From Bacillota bacterium (GTDB lineage: Bacteria; Bacillota_A; Clostridia; Peptostreptococcales; Anaerovoracaceae), in NCBI GenBank assembly GCA_017556895.1, contig JAFYLX010000095.1:1-6125 (forward strand): a stretch of DNA of 6,125 bases. The letters run 5' to 3'. A program made the position numbers and the translations under genes. The notes under the pieces were generated by a model. It did not search any database. It was given only the letters and a program-made list of their open reading frames with translations, and had not been told where the DNA came from. Shown here in pieces: positions 6,016 to 6,125 of this stretch; position 1 is the stretch's first letter, and every line of letters starts with the position of its first letter.

Positions 6016-6125
6016 GCACGTTTGTGCACTGGGAGCAGGATGGGAATCCGTCCGGTAGCCCCAAAACTGAAAATAAGTTTTAGTATATCGAAAAAGATTT
6101 GCTGTCCGCAAGCAGTCAAATCCAA
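6016..6125 (+). promoter_or_regulatory. Structured leader RNA, possible cobalamin-type riboswitch (3' part missing)
   Basis: No ORF is visible, but the RNA is rich in structure. GCAC (6016-6019) pairs with GTGC (6024-6027). It is followed by GGGA (6031-6034), GGATGGGAATCC (6038-6049), GTAGCCCC (6055-6062) and ACTG (6066-6069). This order resembles the cobalamin riboswitch core (GGGAA, GGTG..AATCC, GC..CCCC, ACTG). Then come the hairpins AAAACT/AGTTTT (6063-6068/6076-6081) and GATTTG/CAAATC near 6095-6123. The conserved B12 box would lie beyond the edge. Key positions differ from consensus (GGATG for GGTG, no CCGC), and the core also partly resembles an FMN element, so the class is tentative. 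The unseen downstream gene would be the regulated one. Confidence 0.45.

Noticed and set aside
6031..6062. FMN riboswitch
   Set aside because: GCAGG.TG..A.TCC..CCGG resembles the FMN core, but the flanking GGCGGT and GCCCGCGA blocks are absent. The following ACTG and preceding hairpin favour a cobalamin-like element.
1..6125. CRISPR arrays, insertion sequences, tRNA or rRNA genes, toxin-antitoxin or phage genes
   Set aside because: I looked for regularly spaced repeats, transposase-like frames with terminal repeats and cloverleaf patterns and saw none. The large genes are ordinary chromosomal ones.

Overview
The window reads as a chromosomal stretch from a low-GC Bacillota (Clostridia-like) bacterium. 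The signs are strong AGGAG-type ribosome binding sites at every gene, TTGACA/TATAAT-type promoters, intrinsic terminators, AGA/TTA/CTA-rich codon use and a Gram-positive-style lipoprotein. I cannot name the species.

Layout: (1) Positions 3-170 hold the last 55 codons of a gene whose start lies outside the window, followed by an unusually elaborate composite stem-loop (186-267) that probably ends its transcript. (2) Positions 270-738 contain no large gene but are rich in signals: a palindrome (329-353), a good promoter (398-427), a small well-translated ORF of 36 codons (494-604) rich in Tyr and Phe, and an intrinsic terminator (671-705) just in front of the next gene. (3) Positions 739-3485 are a compact three-gene ABC importer operon of the TrpXYZ type: lipoprotein binding protein, permease and ATPase. 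It is closed by a strong terminator at 3531-3561 that can serve both strands. (4) Positions 3577-4443 (minus strand) encode an EamA/DMT-family ten-helix transporter. (5) A 147-base divergent region carries back-to-back promoters and a palindrome over the EamA -35 box. (6) Positions 4591-5967 encode a tRNA CCA-nucleotidyltransferase/poly(A)-polymerase-family protein with an HD domain. (7) The last 150 bases start a new transcription unit: a near-consensus promoter (5981-6009), then a structured leader resembling the 5' half of a cobalamin riboswitch and cut off by the window edge.

The most interesting region is 398-738. Promoter, short aromatic-rich ORF, mutually exclusive RNA pairings and terminator together look like a ribosome-mediated attenuator controlling an ABC importer of a family tied to aromatic amino acids. 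If correct, the importer would be switched on when charged Tyr (or Phe) tRNA is scarce, which would make tyrosine/phenylalanine a candidate substrate. The pairings and the peptide are visible in the sequence; the mechanism and substrate are inference.
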